Shown: one piece after another, positions 16,736 to 25,227 of the stretch
Numbering within the stretch: position 1 is the stretch's first letter
Layout of the letters: every line of letters begins with the position of its first letter
Source of the DNA: Betaproteobacteria bacterium
GTDB lineage: Bacteria; Pseudomonadota; Gammaproteobacteria; Burkholderiales; Ga0077523
Reading direction: 5' to 3'
Assembly (NCBI GenBank): GCA_025350245.1
Contig: JANXYG010000084.1
Span: 1 to 35,094, forward strand
DNA length: 35,094 nucleotides
The notes under the pieces: generated by a model
The model's database searches: none
Told to the model about the DNA's origin: nothing
The model's input: the letters and a program-made list of their open reading frames with translations, nothing else
Translations under genes and position numbers: made by a program

Positions 16736-17203
16736 ATGGCGATGCCATCGTCCAGGATTCGCTCGCACCGCGCCGGCACTGGGCATCGCGGCTACACCCT
16801 GGTCGAGCTGCTGGTGGTGATGGTCCTGCTCGGCATCGCGGCCGGCGCGGTGACCTTGTCGATCGCACCCTCCGAAGAACGACGCGTCACCGAAGAACTG
16901 CTACGGCTCGGCGCCCTGTTCCGGCTGGCGCAGGACGAGACGCGAACCACCGGACGCCCGGTCACCTGGGAGGCCGACGTCGACGGCTACCGGTTTCGCC
17001 GCGGCGATCCGGCGCTGGCCGACGCCAGTGACGACCCGCTGCGACCGCGCCGCTGGCCGTTCGGCGTGACCCGGATCAACGCCCCCGCCATCGTGTTCGG
17101 CCGCGAACCGTTGCTGGAGCGAACCGACTTCACGATCGTCGCGCAGTCGCGGCAGTGGCGCGTCGGCATCGACGCGCTCGGTCGCGTGAGCCTGGCGCAA
17201 TGA
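16736..17203 (+). CDS. gspH: Type II secretion minor pseudopilin GspH
   Basis: A minor pseudopilin of about 155 residues. The peptidase site is HRG|YTLVELLVVM with Glu five residues in, followed by a hydrophobic helix and a beta-rich C-terminal domain (RPVTWEADVDGYRFRRGD; WRVGIDALGRVSL). The start is taken at ATG 16736, which gives a 19-residue leader like that of GspG. An ATG at 16706 overlaps the end of gspG by 13 bp and would add 10 residues; ATG 16742 is also possible. No start has a strong ribosome-binding site, so coupling to gspG is likely. GspH sits below the tip of the pseudopilus with I, J and K. Confidence 0.88.
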   Translation: MAMPSSRIRSHRAGTGHRGYTLVELLVVMVLLGIAAGAVTLSIAPSEERRVTEELLRLGALFRLAQDETRTTGRPVTWEADVDGYRFRRGDPALADASDDPLRPRRWPFGVTRINAPAIVFGREPLLERTDFTIVAQSRQWRVGIDALGRVSLAQ

Positions 17204-17634
17204 GTCCGCCGCGCCATCGGCACGATTCGCATGCCGGCGTCGTGGTTCACCACGCAGCACCCATGACGCGGTCGAGTCGGGGCTTCACCCTGATCGAAGT
17301 GGTGGTCGCACTGGCGATCGTCGCGACCGCCCTGCTTGCCTGCCTGCGTGCCATGGGCACCATGACGCAATCCGGCCGCGACCTCGACCTGCACCTGCTG
17401 GCACAACTGTCGGCGCAGAACCGCATCGCGGTGCTTCGGGCCGCAAGACAGTTTCCGCTCACCGGCGCCACCAGCGAACCCTGCTCTCAGGGCCGCGTGG
17501 CGCTGGTCTGCAGCCAGGACACCGAGACCACGCCCAATCCGGCGTTTCGTCGCGTCACCGTGCGCGTGCGTGCCACCGACGATCCCGCGATGGTGCTGGC
17601 CGAACTCACCGGCATCCTGCCGCGCGACCGATGA
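17200..17634 (+). CDS. gspI: Type II secretion minor pseudopilin GspI
   Basis: A minor pseudopilin with peptidase site SRG|FTLIEVVVAL and a Glu at +5. ATG 17200 overlaps the gspH stop in an ATGA junction like most others in this operon, giving a protein of 144 residues with a 28-residue leader. ATG 17263 gives a 7-residue leader closer to the usual GspI form, with a weak ribosome-binding site, so either start may be used. The mature part (TMTQSGRDLDLHLLAQLSAQNR, then a beta domain ending LTGILPRDR) fits GspI, which forms the tip complex with GspJ and GspK. Confidence 0.88.
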   Translation: MSPPRHRHDSHAGVVVHHAAPMTRSSRGFTLIEVVVALAIVATALLACLRAMGTMTQSGRDLDLHLLAQLSAQNRIAVLRAARQFPLTGATSEPCSQGRVALVCSQDTETTPNPAFRRVTVRVRATDDPAMVLAELTGILPRDR

Positions 17635-18212
17635 AGGCCCGGCGCGCGACCGGCTTCACGCTCGTCGAAATGCTGGTGGCGATCACCATCATGGCGGTGC
17701 TGGGCCTGATCGCCTGGCGCGGTCTCGAGCAGTTGATCGCGCAACGCACCCGCCTCGACGACATCACGGCCGATACCGAACAGGTGGTGCGCACCCTGTC
17801 GCAATTCGAGCGCGACGTCGCGCAACGCGTGCCGGACGCGCTGGTTGTCGGGCGAACGCTGCCGGGCTCGGCGCTACCCTTCGCCGTGGATGTGGACGTC
17901 GATACCAATGGCCAGCCACGCATTCGCGTCCTGCGCGCTCGCGCCGGTGGTGGCACCGTCAACGTCCTGTGGTCGGTCGAAGCAGGAACGCTCGTGCGCA
18001 CGGCATCCACCGCGAACGCCGCCGGCGCGGATCGGGTGGCGCTGCTCGAATCGGTCAGCGGTGTCGGCGTGCGACTGCTGCTCACCGACGGCTGGATCGA
18101 CGCGCGCAACCTCGTTCGCTCCGCTTCGGTTCTGCCCGAGCGCGGCGCCGCGGTCGAACTGAGCATCGACCGCGGCGCCGCCGGTCGTTTCGTCCGGGTG
18201 CTCGCGTTGTGA
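17631..18212 (+). CDS. gspJ: Type II secretion minor pseudopilin GspJ
   Basis: A 193-residue minor pseudopilin. It has a short leader with peptidase site ATG|FTLVEMLVAI, then WRGLEQLIAQRTRLDD and LSQFERDVAQRVPDA, the conserved helix of GspJ. A beta-rich C-terminal domain carries segments such as RVALLESVSGVGVRLLLTDG and ends in VELSIDRGAAGRFVRVLAL. ATG 17631 overlaps the gspI stop by 4 bp (ATGA). With GspI and GspK it forms the tip of the pseudopilus. Confidence 0.93.
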   Translation: MKARRATGFTLVEMLVAITIMAVLGLIAWRGLEQLIAQRTRLDDITADTEQVVRTLSQFERDVAQRVPDALVVGRTLPGSALPFAVDVDVDTNGQPRIRVLRARAGGGTVNVLWSVEAGTLVRTASTANAAGADRVALLESVSGVGVRLLLTDGWIDARNLVRSASVLPERGAAVELSIDRGAAGRFVRVLAL

Positions 18213-19090
18213 GGCGACGCGAGTGCGGCGCCGCGATCCTCATGGCCATGCTGGTGGTCACGCTCGGCACCTTGCTGGTGAGTGGCGCAGCGCTGCGCCA
18301 GAGCGTGCTGGTGCGGCAGGTGGAGAACGAGGCTGCCATCATGCAGGCGCGTGCGCTCATGACCGGCGCCGTCGACTGGGTCCGGCTGATCCTGCGCGAG
18401 GACGCGCGCGGATCCACCACCGATCATCTCGCCGAACCGTGGGCGGTGCCGCTGGCCCGCACCCGCATCGAAGCGGGCGGCGATCGCGCGGCGCAACTGT
18501 CGGGCCGGATCGAAGATGCCCAGTCGCGCTACAACCTGCGCAACCTGTTCGGCGCCACCGGTCTGGTGCCGGCCGAAGTCGCGGTACTTGGCCGGCTGCT
18601 CGCGCTGGCCGGCGAGCGCACCGTTTCGGCGGAGCGTCTCGCGCGCCGCATTGCCGCGGCCTATGCGATTGCGCCGGGCAGCGCATCGGCACTGCCGGCA
18701 ACACTCGACGACATCGTGCCGGCAGACGACGCCGAACGCGCCGCGCTCTCGCGCCTGCGTCCGTACGTCACCTTGCTGCCGGTGGCGACGCCGGTCAACG
18801 CCAACACCGCATCGCCCGAAGTGCTGTCGGCGCGTTTCGACAATCTCGCGCTCGCCGATGCGCAGCGGCTGGTCGAGAGCCGTGACCGCCTGTGGTTCCG
18901 CGACTTCAACGACGTCATCGGCCGCCTGCCCGGCCTGAGCCCGACCGGCGGCGTCGGACAGATCACGAGCAGCAGCAATTTCTTTCTGCTGCGCGGCCTG
19001 ATCGAATATCAGCGCGCCCGGGTCGAGGCCACCGTGCTGTTGCGGCGCGAGGGTGAACGCGTCGACGTCGTGTGGAGCCGGGAAGCATGA
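18209..19090 (+). CDS. gspK: Type II secretion minor pseudopilin GspK
   Basis: A 293-residue protein starting at GTG 18209, which overlaps the gspJ stop by 4 bp. The leader is VRRRECG with cleavage before AAILMAMLVV. It lacks the Glu at +5, as expected for GspK, which caps the tip. Downstream are the conserved ARALMTGAVDWVRLIL, AQLSGRIEDAQSRYNLRNLF, VNANTASPEVLSARF and SSSNFFLLRGLIEYQRARV segments of the T2SSK domain. The open frame extends far upstream through gspJ; that part is a shadow. A 100-bp repeat-containing gap follows before gspL. Confidence 0.93.
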   Translation: MRRRECGAAILMAMLVVTLGTLLVSGAALRQSVLVRQVENEAAIMQARALMTGAVDWVRLILREDARGSTTDHLAEPWAVPLARTRIEAGGDRAAQLSGRIEDAQSRYNLRNLFGATGLVPAEVAVLGRLLALAGERTVSAERLARRIAAAYAIAPGSASALPATLDDIVPADDAERAALSRLRPYVTLLPVATPVNANTASPEVLSARFDNLALADAQRLVESRDRLWFRDFNDVIGRLPGLSPTGGVGQITSSSNFFLLRGLIEYQRARVEATVLLRREGERVDVVWSREA

Positions 19091-19154
19091 GCCCGCCGGG
19101 CAGCCCCAAGGGCGATTGCCCGCTGGCGGGAAGGCGAGCAGCGCCCAGGGTGGG
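19091..19154 (-). repeat. Dispersed GC-rich palindromic repeat, copy 6, between gspK and gspL
   Basis: It reads GCCCGCCGGGCAGCCCCAAG at its left end on the plus strand, matching copy 1 in the same orientation. It begins immediately after the gspK stop codon. The remaining 36 bp to gspL contain the ribosome-binding site AAGGGTGG. Confidence 0.75.
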
Positions 19155-19190
19155 ACCTGTCTGCCCACCGCGCAGCGCCAAGGGTGGCCA

Positions 19191-20348
19191 ATGAATATCC
19201 GCGTCTGGCTGCCGCGGCTCGCCGGGTTCGACGCGGATGCATCGCTCCGGTGCGAATGGCTCGGCCGCCAGCGGCAGATACAGCGCCGCGCGCGCCTGAC
19301 GCTGGCGAACCTGCCCGACGCGGCCAGCGTCGAGCTGGTGTTGCACGGCCTCGACTGCGTGCTGCTCGACGTGCGTCCGCCCAGGATCGACGGCGCCAAA
19401 CTCGCCGGCGCGCTACCGGGCCTGGTGGAAGAACGCCTCGCCACCGACGTGGATCATGCCCATGTTGTCGTCGGTGAACGCGACGCGACCGGCGCCGCGA
19501 CCGCCGCGGTTGTCGACCGTGCGTTGCTCGCCCGCGCGATCGAGCGCTTCAGCCGTGCCCGACGACGGGTGGTATCGGCAACACCGCGTCCGCTGGCCCT
19601 GCCGGTCCGGCGCGACCATTGGCGGGTGCAGCTCGACGACGACCACGGCAGCGTGCGCACCGGGCCCCGATCCGGGGTCGGATTCGGCACCGACGACAGC
19701 GGTGGCGATCCGCCGCTCGAACTCCGACTGCTGCTCGCGCAGGCGCTGGTCCGCCCGAACACGATCGAGATCGAAGGCCGGTGTGATCCCGCTGCATGGA
19801 CCGCGGCGCTTGGCGTGCCGGTGGTCGCGGTCGGCGCCGATGCCGACGCGCCGCCGGTCGCGCTCGAACTGCTGCAATACGCCTTCGTGCCCGGCATCGC
19901 CGACGCCGCCGCCTGGCGCACCACCGCGTTGCTCGCCGGGCTGCTCGTTGCCGTGTCGGTCGGTGGCCTGAACCTGCACGCCTGGACTCTTCATCGGCAA
20001 GAGCAATCGTTGCGCGAGCGCATGGCTGCCGCCGTGCGCACCACCTTTCCGGAAGTGCCGGTGGTGCTCGACCCGGTGGCACAGATGCGGCGCCTGGTGG
20101 CGGATCGCCGGCCGGCTGCGGGCGCCGGCGAATTTCTCGCGCTGGCGCAATCCGTTGCGCGGATGGCGCCACCGGATTCGATCCAGACGCTCGACTATCG
20201 CGACGGCGCGCTGCGGGTGATATTCCGGAGCGACGTGGCGGCACCGGAGGCGAAGCGCACCGCATTGATCGGCGCCGCCGCGGCCCTCGGCCTCGCGTCG
20301 GCCATCGAGGGCGACGCCGTGCGCATCGCTCGCAAGCAGGCGCAATGA
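19191..20348 (+). CDS. gspL: Type II secretion inner-membrane protein GspL
   Basis: A 385-residue bitopic protein. The cytoplasmic actin-like domain (about 1-235) recruits the ATPase GspE. One membrane segment lies at about 243-264 (RTTALLAGLLVAVSVGGLNL), followed by a coiled-coil stretch (HRQEQSLRERMAAAVRTTFP) and a periplasmic ferredoxin-like domain (about 310-385) that pairs with GspM. ATG 19191 has AAGGGTGG just upstream; the open frame extends to an ATG at 19053 within gspK, which is rejected. It overlaps gspM by 4 bp. Confidence 0.92.
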   Translation: MNIRVWLPRLAGFDADASLRCEWLGRQRQIQRRARLTLANLPDAASVELVLHGLDCVLLDVRPPRIDGAKLAGALPGLVEERLATDVDHAHVVVGERDATGAATAAVVDRALLARAIERFSRARRRVVSATPRPLALPVRRDHWRVQLDDDHGSVRTGPRSGVGFGTDDSGGDPPLELRLLLAQALVRPNTIEIEGRCDPAAWTAALGVPVVAVGADADAPPVALELLQYAFVPGIADAAAWRTTALLAGLLVAVSVGGLNLHAWTLHRQEQSLRERMAAAVRTTFPEVPVVLDPVAQMRRLVADRRPAAGAGEFLALAQSVARMAPPDSIQTLDYRDGALRVIFRSDVAAPEAKRTALIGAAAALGLASAIEGDAVRIARKQAQ

Positions 20349-20821
20349 CGATCTCGCCGCTGCAATCCTGGTGGTCCGGTCTCGCGCGCCGCGAGCGGGT
20401 CATGATCCTGGCCGCCGCGACCGTGGTCGTGGCGGCCCTGCTTTATGTGGGCGCGGTCGAACCCGCGTGGCGTGAACGCACCCGCCTGCAGCGCGATCTG
20501 CCACGGTTGCAGGAGCAGGCAATGCAGGTCGATTCGCTGCGCGCCGAAGCGCTCGCCCTCGGCGGCAGCGGCGCGACGATCGCGGCCGACCGCGCCGCGG
20601 CCGAGCAATCGCTGACTCGCGCCGGTCTCGCAGGCAGCGTCCGTGGCGGTGGCAGCCAACTCGATGTCAGCGTGCGCGGTGCCGCGGCGCAGGCATGGTT
20701 TGCGTGGCTCGACAGCTATGTTCGCGAGTCGCGCCTGCGGGTCGTGCGGGTTCGCGTCAACCGCGCGGCCGGCGTCGGCATGATCGATGCCGACGCCGCA
20801 CTCGCCGCGGGCTCCAGCTGA
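20345..20821 (+). CDS. gspM: Type II secretion inner-membrane protein GspM
   Basis: A 158-residue bitopic protein. A short N-terminal tail with SWWSGLARRERV precedes the membrane segment (about 19-40, VMILAAATVVVAALLYVGAV), then EPAWRERTRLQRDLPRLQEQ forms the coiled-coil stem, and a ferredoxin-like domain ends the chain (AWFAWLDSYVRESRLRVVRV). It pairs with GspL in the inner-membrane platform. The start ATG 20345 overlaps the gspL stop (ATGA). It is separated from gspN by a 156-bp repeat. Confidence 0.9.
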   Translation: MTISPLQSWWSGLARRERVMILAAATVVVAALLYVGAVEPAWRERTRLQRDLPRLQEQAMQVDSLRAEALALGGSGATIAADRAAAEQSLTRAGLAGSVRGGGSQLDVSVRGAAAQAWFAWLDSYVRESRLRVVRVRVNRAAGVGMIDADAALAAGSS

Positions 20822-20828
20822 GATGAAA

Positions 20829-20977
20829 CCCCCACCCCCAGGCTTCGCTGCGCTGCGTCCTCCCCCAGGGGGCCAGCGCCCTTGGCGGGGTGAGGCCGGG
20901 CACAGACAGTCCCTGCGGACTGTCTGTGCGCGCCGAACGCCAGCGGACGCCGCACGCTGGCGGCCCGGCGGGCGCTG
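20829..20977 (+). repeat. Dispersed GC-rich palindromic repeat, copy 7, with a 13-bp perfect hairpin, between gspM and gspN
   Basis: The head ACCCCCAGGCTTCGCTGCG and tail GGCGGCCCGGCGGGCGCTG match the other copies, but the middle is expanded. The insertion contains a perfect hairpin (GCACAGACAGTCC at 20900-20912 pairing with 20917-20929 around a CTGC loop) and a second inverted repeat, CGCCAGCG (20938-20945) with CGCTGGCG (20955-20962). No T-run follows either stem, so they are not typical terminators. Confidence 0.85.
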
Positions 20978-21724
20978 ATGGCTGCCCGCCTGACCATCGC
21001 GCTGCTCACCGCGGCATCGACGATTGTCGTGACCATGGTCGTCGCCGCGCCCGCCGCATGGTTGTCGGGTTGGCTCGCGCCACCCGGTCCGGTACGGCTG
21101 GTGGAACCGGCCGGCACTCTCTGGCGGGGCTCCGCCCTGATTGCCATCAGCGACGGCAATCAGGCGCTGCTGTTACCGGGCCGGGTGGCATGGCGCGTCG
21201 ATCCCGTCGCCCTGTTCTCGGGTCGACTGGGGGCCACGCTGACGCATCCGCTCGCCGCTGGCGAGGTCCGCATTTCGGGTAATCGACACGGCGTCGACCT
21301 CGCAGCCGGGACGGCGCGCCTGCCGGCCGCCTGGCTGGTATTGTTCGGGGCGCCTTTCAATACGCTGAGGCCGGGCGGCGAGTTGCTGCTCACCTGGAGC
21401 GACCTCAGCGTCGGCAACGCTACGTTCTCGGGGCGGATCGAAGCACAATGGCGGGATGCGCGCTCGGCCTTGTCGCCGGTGGCGCCTTTGGGCGATTTCC
21501 GGCTGGTGGCCAGCGGCGCCGGCGCCACCGGCGACCTGGTGCTTTCGACGCTATCCGGGCCGCTGCTGCTGGAAGGCCGCGGCCGCATGGCCAACCGGAT
21601 TGTGCGCTTCAATGGCACGGCCAACGCCGAACCCGCCATGCGTCCGCGCCTTAACGCCCTGATCGGCGTTCTCGGCGCGCGGGCGGGCGACCACGTGACA
21701 CTCGACTGGGCATTGCAAATTTGA
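20978..21724 (+). CDS. gspN: Type II secretion protein GspN
   Basis: A 248-residue protein with an N-terminal membrane segment or signal anchor (about 5-32, LTIALLTAASTIVVTMVVAA) followed by a periplasmic beta-rich domain. Typical GspN segments are VEPAGTLWRGSALI, LLLPGRVAWRVDP and a C-terminal VTLDWAL. GspN occurs only in some T2SS; its precise role is not settled. ATG 20978 lies right at the end of repeat copy 7, whose GGCGGG may act as ribosome-binding site. The stop overlaps the gspD start. Confidence 0.88.
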   Translation: MAARLTIALLTAASTIVVTMVVAAPAAWLSGWLAPPGPVRLVEPAGTLWRGSALIAISDGNQALLLPGRVAWRVDPVALFSGRLGATLTHPLAAGEVRISGNRHGVDLAAGTARLPAAWLVLFGAPFNTLRPGGELLLTWSDLSVGNATFSGRIEAQWRDARSALSPVAPLGDFRLVASGAGATGDLVLSTLSGPLLLEGRGRMANRIVRFNGTANAEPAMRPRLNALIGVLGARAGDHVTLDWALQI

Positions 21725-23781
21725 AGCAGCGCGTACGCATCGGACGTTGGTCATGGCGGTGGTTGCTGCCGGCAGTGGTTTGCCTGGCAACCCTGCCAGG
21801 CGCCGTCGGCGCGGCCGACGAGCGCGTGACGCTGCGGTTCGTCAACGCCGATATCGACGCCGTGGTGCGCGCGGTCGGTCATTACACCGGGCGCACCTTC
21901 GTGGTCGATCCGCGCGTGAAGGGCACCGTCAGCCTGGTCTCCGAAAAATCGATGACGCGCGAGCAGGCGCTGGCGGCGCTCACCAGCGCGCTGCGCATGC
22001 AGGGGTATGCCATCGTCGAGGCCGGCGGCATCTCGCGGGTCGTGCCCGAAACCGAAGCCAAGTTCCAGGGCAGCGTGGTCGGCACGCAGGGGGTGCCGGG
22101 CAGTGCGCGCGGCGATCAGGTGCTGACCCAGGTGTTCCGGCTGCAATACGAGTCGGCCGTCAACATCCTCGTGGCGGTCCGGCCGCTGGTACCGTCGACC
22201 AATCCGGTGACCGCCGCGCCCGGCGGCAACGCCATCGTGGTCACCGACTACGCGGAGAACCTGCGCCGCATCGAGAAGGTGATCGCGGCACTCGACATCC
22301 CGCCGGTCTCCAACACCGAAGTGATCGTGCTGCGCAACGCCATCGCCACCGATGTCGCGGCGATGGTCGCGCGGCTCACCGATCAGGGCGGCACCGCGGC
22401 CGATCCGGCGCAGAAGATTTCGGTGCTGGCCGATCCGGCCACCAACAGCATCGTGCTGTTGTCGGCCAACCCCGGGCGCACCCATGTCGTCAAGGCACTG
22501 GTGGCGAGCCTCGACCAGCCTTCGGCCCGCGGCACCGGCGTGCATGTGGTGCCCCTGCGCAACGCCGAAGCCGTGGCGCTCGCCAAGACGCTCACCGGCG
22601 TGCGCATCACCGATCCGCTGGCGGGCGGTCGCTTCGGCGGCACCGGCAGCGCCCTGTTGCCGGGCCAGCAGGCGGCCGGCACCGACTCGCAGGGAGGCAC
22701 CACGGTCATCGCCGACGCCGCCTCCAACTCGCTGGTGATCACCGCGGCGGATCCCGCCTATCGCTCGCTGCGTGCGGTGATCGACAAGCTCGACGTGCGC
22801 CGCGCGCAGGTGTTCATCGAATGCCTGATCGTCGAAGTCACCAGTGACCAGGCGGCCGAATTCGGCATCCAGTGGTTCGGCGGCCTCAACAACATCGGCA
22901 GCACCAATCCATCGGTGGTCGGCGGCACCAACTTCGGCACCAGCGGCCAGAACATCATCGGCGGCGCGCGCAATCTGGGCAGTCTCGGCCCGGGCCTCAA
23001 CATCGGCATCGTGAAGGGCCAGGTCACCATACCGGGGCTCGGGGCGATCACCAACCTCGCTTTCCTCGCCCGGGCTCTCGAAACCAGGACCAAGGCCAAC
23101 ATCCTGTCGACGCCGAACATCCTCACCCTCGACAACGAGGAGGCGAAGATCGTGGTCGGCCAGAACGTGCCGTTCATCACCGGCCAGTTCCTGAACCAGG
23201 CGTCGGCCGGCAACAACGTGAACCCGTTCCAGACCATCGAGCGCCGCGATGTCGGCCTCACGCTCAAGGTCAAGCCGCAGGTCAGCGAAGGCGGCACGGT
23301 CCGGCTCACCATCTACCAGGAGGTGTCGAGCATCCAGGACACCACCTCGCCCGCGGGCATCATCACCAACAAGCGTTCGCTCGAAACCAACGTCATCGTC
23401 GACGACGGCAACATCATCGTGCTCGGCGGCCTGGTCCGCGACCAGCTCGACAACACCTTGCAGAAGGTGCCGGGCCTGGGCAACATCCCGTGGCTCGGCC
23501 AGTTGTTCCGCTACGAGACCCGGCGCACCCAGAAGACCAACCTGATGCTGTTCCTGCGGCCCTACGTGATCCGCGACGAATCGGTGTCGCGGGTGCTCAC
23601 GGTCGATCGCTACGACGCCATGCGGCGCGAGCAGATCGCCACCACGCCGCTGCCGCCCAACCTCGTGCTGCCGAAGATGGATGGCGCGGTGATGCCCGAA
23701 TTCGATCTGCGCCGGAAATTGCCGGCGCCCGTGGCGCCGCCTGCTGCCGACCCGGCGCCGCCGGCAACGCCACCGAAATGA
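21721..23781 (+). CDS. gspD: Type II secretion outer-membrane secretin GspD
   Basis: A 686-residue secretin that forms the multimeric outer-membrane channel. It has a signal peptide 1-31 (RWSWRWLLPAVVCLATLPG), N0 at about 35-110, N1 at about 135-193, N2 at about 199-265, N3 at about 273-360, and the secretin core at about 365-620 with ANILSTPNILTLDNEEAKI, VGLTLKVKPQ and VPGLGNIPWLG (583-593). The tail from about 640 is rich in Pro and Ala. The start is TTG 21721, overlapping the gspN stop, with no clear ribosome-binding site. No later start keeps the signal peptide, so TTG with coupling is the best choice. There is no separate pilotin gene here. Confidence 0.95.
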   Translation: MKQRVRIGRWSWRWLLPAVVCLATLPGAVGAADERVTLRFVNADIDAVVRAVGHYTGRTFVVDPRVKGTVSLVSEKSMTREQALAALTSALRMQGYAIVEAGGISRVVPETEAKFQGSVVGTQGVPGSARGDQVLTQVFRLQYESAVNILVAVRPLVPSTNPVTAAPGGNAIVVTDYAENLRRIEKVIAALDIPPVSNTEVIVLRNAIATDVAAMVARLTDQGGTAADPAQKISVLADPATNSIVLLSANPGRTHVVKALVASLDQPSARGTGVHVVPLRNAEAVALAKTLTGVRITDPLAGGRFGGTGSALLPGQQAAGTDSQGGTTVIADAASNSLVITAADPAYRSLRAVIDKLDVRRAQVFIECLIVEVTSDQAAEFGIQWFGGLNNIGSTNPSVVGGTNFGTSGQNIIGGARNLGSLGPGLNIGIVKGQVTIPGLGAITNLAFLARALETRTKANILSTPNILTLDNEEAKIVVGQNVPFITGQFLNQASAGNNVNPFQTIERRDVGLTLKVKPQVSEGGTVRLTIYQEVSSIQDTTSPAGIITNKRSLETNVIVDDGNIIVLGGLVRDQLDNTLQKVPGLGNIPWLGQLFRYETRRTQKTNLMLFLRPYVIRDESVSRVLTVDRYDAMRREQIATTPLPPNLVLPKMDGAVMPEFDLRRKLPAPVAPPAADPAPPATPPK

Positions 23782-25202
23782 ACCGGCTGCTGCCGTATGC
23801 GTTCGCGCGCTCGCAGTCGGTGCTGGCGGTCGGCGAACGCGACGGCCGGCTGCAACTGTGGGTGACAGAGCAGACGCCGGCCGCGGCGATCGCCGAAGTG
23901 CGGCGTTCGCTCGCTCGCGAGGTGGCGCCGCTGCTGGTGCCGCACGATCAGTTCGAGGCCGGGCTGCGCTCGGCCTATGTCGACGACGGCACCCAGGCCG
24001 CGGCGGTGGTGGTCGAAATGGAAGGCGAGATCGATCTCGCGCGCCTGCTTCAAGACATTCCCCAGGTCGAAGACCTGCTCGATGTCCGTGACGACGCGCC
24101 GGTCATCCGCATGCTCAACGCGCTGCTGTCGCAGGCGCTGCGCGAAGGCGCCTCCGACATCCACATCGAGCCGTTCGAGCGCCACTCGGTGGTGCGCTAC
24201 CGCGTCGATGGCACCTTGCGCGATATCGTGCGGCCCGGCCGCGGCCTGCACGCCGCGCTGGTCTCGCGCATCAAGATCATGTCCGACCTCGACATCGCCG
24301 AGAAACGGCTGCCGCAGGACGGCCGCATCCTGCTGCGCCTGGGCGGCAGGCCGATCGACGTGCGCGTGTCGACGTTGCCCGCCGGCCACGGCGAACGTGT
24401 GGTGCTGCGCCTGCTCGACCAGGAGCGCGGACGACTCACGCCCGACGCCCTGGGCATGGCACCCGACACGCGCAGCCGTCTCGACACGCTGGTGCATCAA
24501 AACCACGGCATCGTGCTGGTCACCGGCCCCACCGGCAGCGGCAAGACCACCACCTTGTACGCGATGCTGTCACGCATCGACGCCGCCACCACCAACGTGC
24601 TCACGGTCGAGGACCCGATCGAATACGACCTGCCCGGCATCGGCCAGACCCAGGTCAACGCCCGCATCGGCATGAGCTTCGCGCGGGCGCTGCGCGCCAT
24701 CCTGCGCCAGGACCCCGACGTGATCCTCATCGGCGAGATCCGCGACGTCGAAACCGCGCAGATCGCGGTGCAGGCCTCGCTCACCGGGCACCTGGTACTC
24801 GCGACCCTGCACACCAACGACGCGGTGGCGTCGGTGACGCGGCTAGTCGACATGGGCGTCGAACCGTTCCTGCTGTCGTCGTCGCTCATCGGCGTGCTGG
24901 CCCAGCGCCTGGTGCGCAAGCTGTGCCATCGATGTCGCCACCAGGACGAGCACGGCGATTGGCAACCGCTCGGCTGCCCGGCCTGCGGCGACACCGGCTA
25001 CCGCGGCCGGACCGGCATCTACGAACTGCTCGCCGTCGACGACGACATGCGCGCGGCCATCCATCGGCGTGATGGCGAGCACGCGCTGCGCGCGCTGGCG
25101 CTAGCCCGGGGGCTGCGCCCGCTACGCGATGACGGCGCCCGGCTGATCGCGGACGGGATCACCTCGGCGGCGGAACTCGCGCGCGTCACGCGCGAGCAAT
25201 AA
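23778..25202 (+). CDS. gspE: Type II secretion ATPase GspE
   Basis: A 474-residue cytoplasmic hexameric ATPase that drives pseudopilus assembly. An N-terminal N1E-like domain at about 1-95 contacts GspL. The CTE core follows: Walker A GPTGSGKT at 250-257, Asp box LTVEDPIEY at 275-283, Walker B DVILIGEIRD at 314-323 with Glu320, and His box GHLVLATLHTNDA at 337-349. The tetracysteine zinc module has Cys383, Cys386, Cys400 and Cys403, a little shorter than usual. ATG 23778 overlaps the gspD stop (ATGA). No defects are seen. Confidence 0.97.
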   Translation: MNRLLPYAFARSQSVLAVGERDGRLQLWVTEQTPAAAIAEVRRSLAREVAPLLVPHDQFEAGLRSAYVDDGTQAAAVVVEMEGEIDLARLLQDIPQVEDLLDVRDDAPVIRMLNALLSQALREGASDIHIEPFERHSVVRYRVDGTLRDIVRPGRGLHAALVSRIKIMSDLDIAEKRLPQDGRILLRLGGRPIDVRVSTLPAGHGERVVLRLLDQERGRLTPDALGMAPDTRSRLDTLVHQNHGIVLVTGPTGSGKTTTLYAMLSRIDAATTNVLTVEDPIEYDLPGIGQTQVNARIGMSFARALRAILRQDPDVILIGEIRDVETAQIAVQASLTGHLVLATLHTNDAVASVTRLVDMGVEPFLLSSSLIGVLAQRLVRKLCHRCRHQDEHGDWQPLGCPACGDTGYRGRTGIYELLAVDDDMRAAIHRRDGEHALRALALARGLRPLRDDGARLIADGITSAAELARVTREQ

Positions 25203-25227
25203 TCGCGCGGCGACGGCGCACGCTGCC

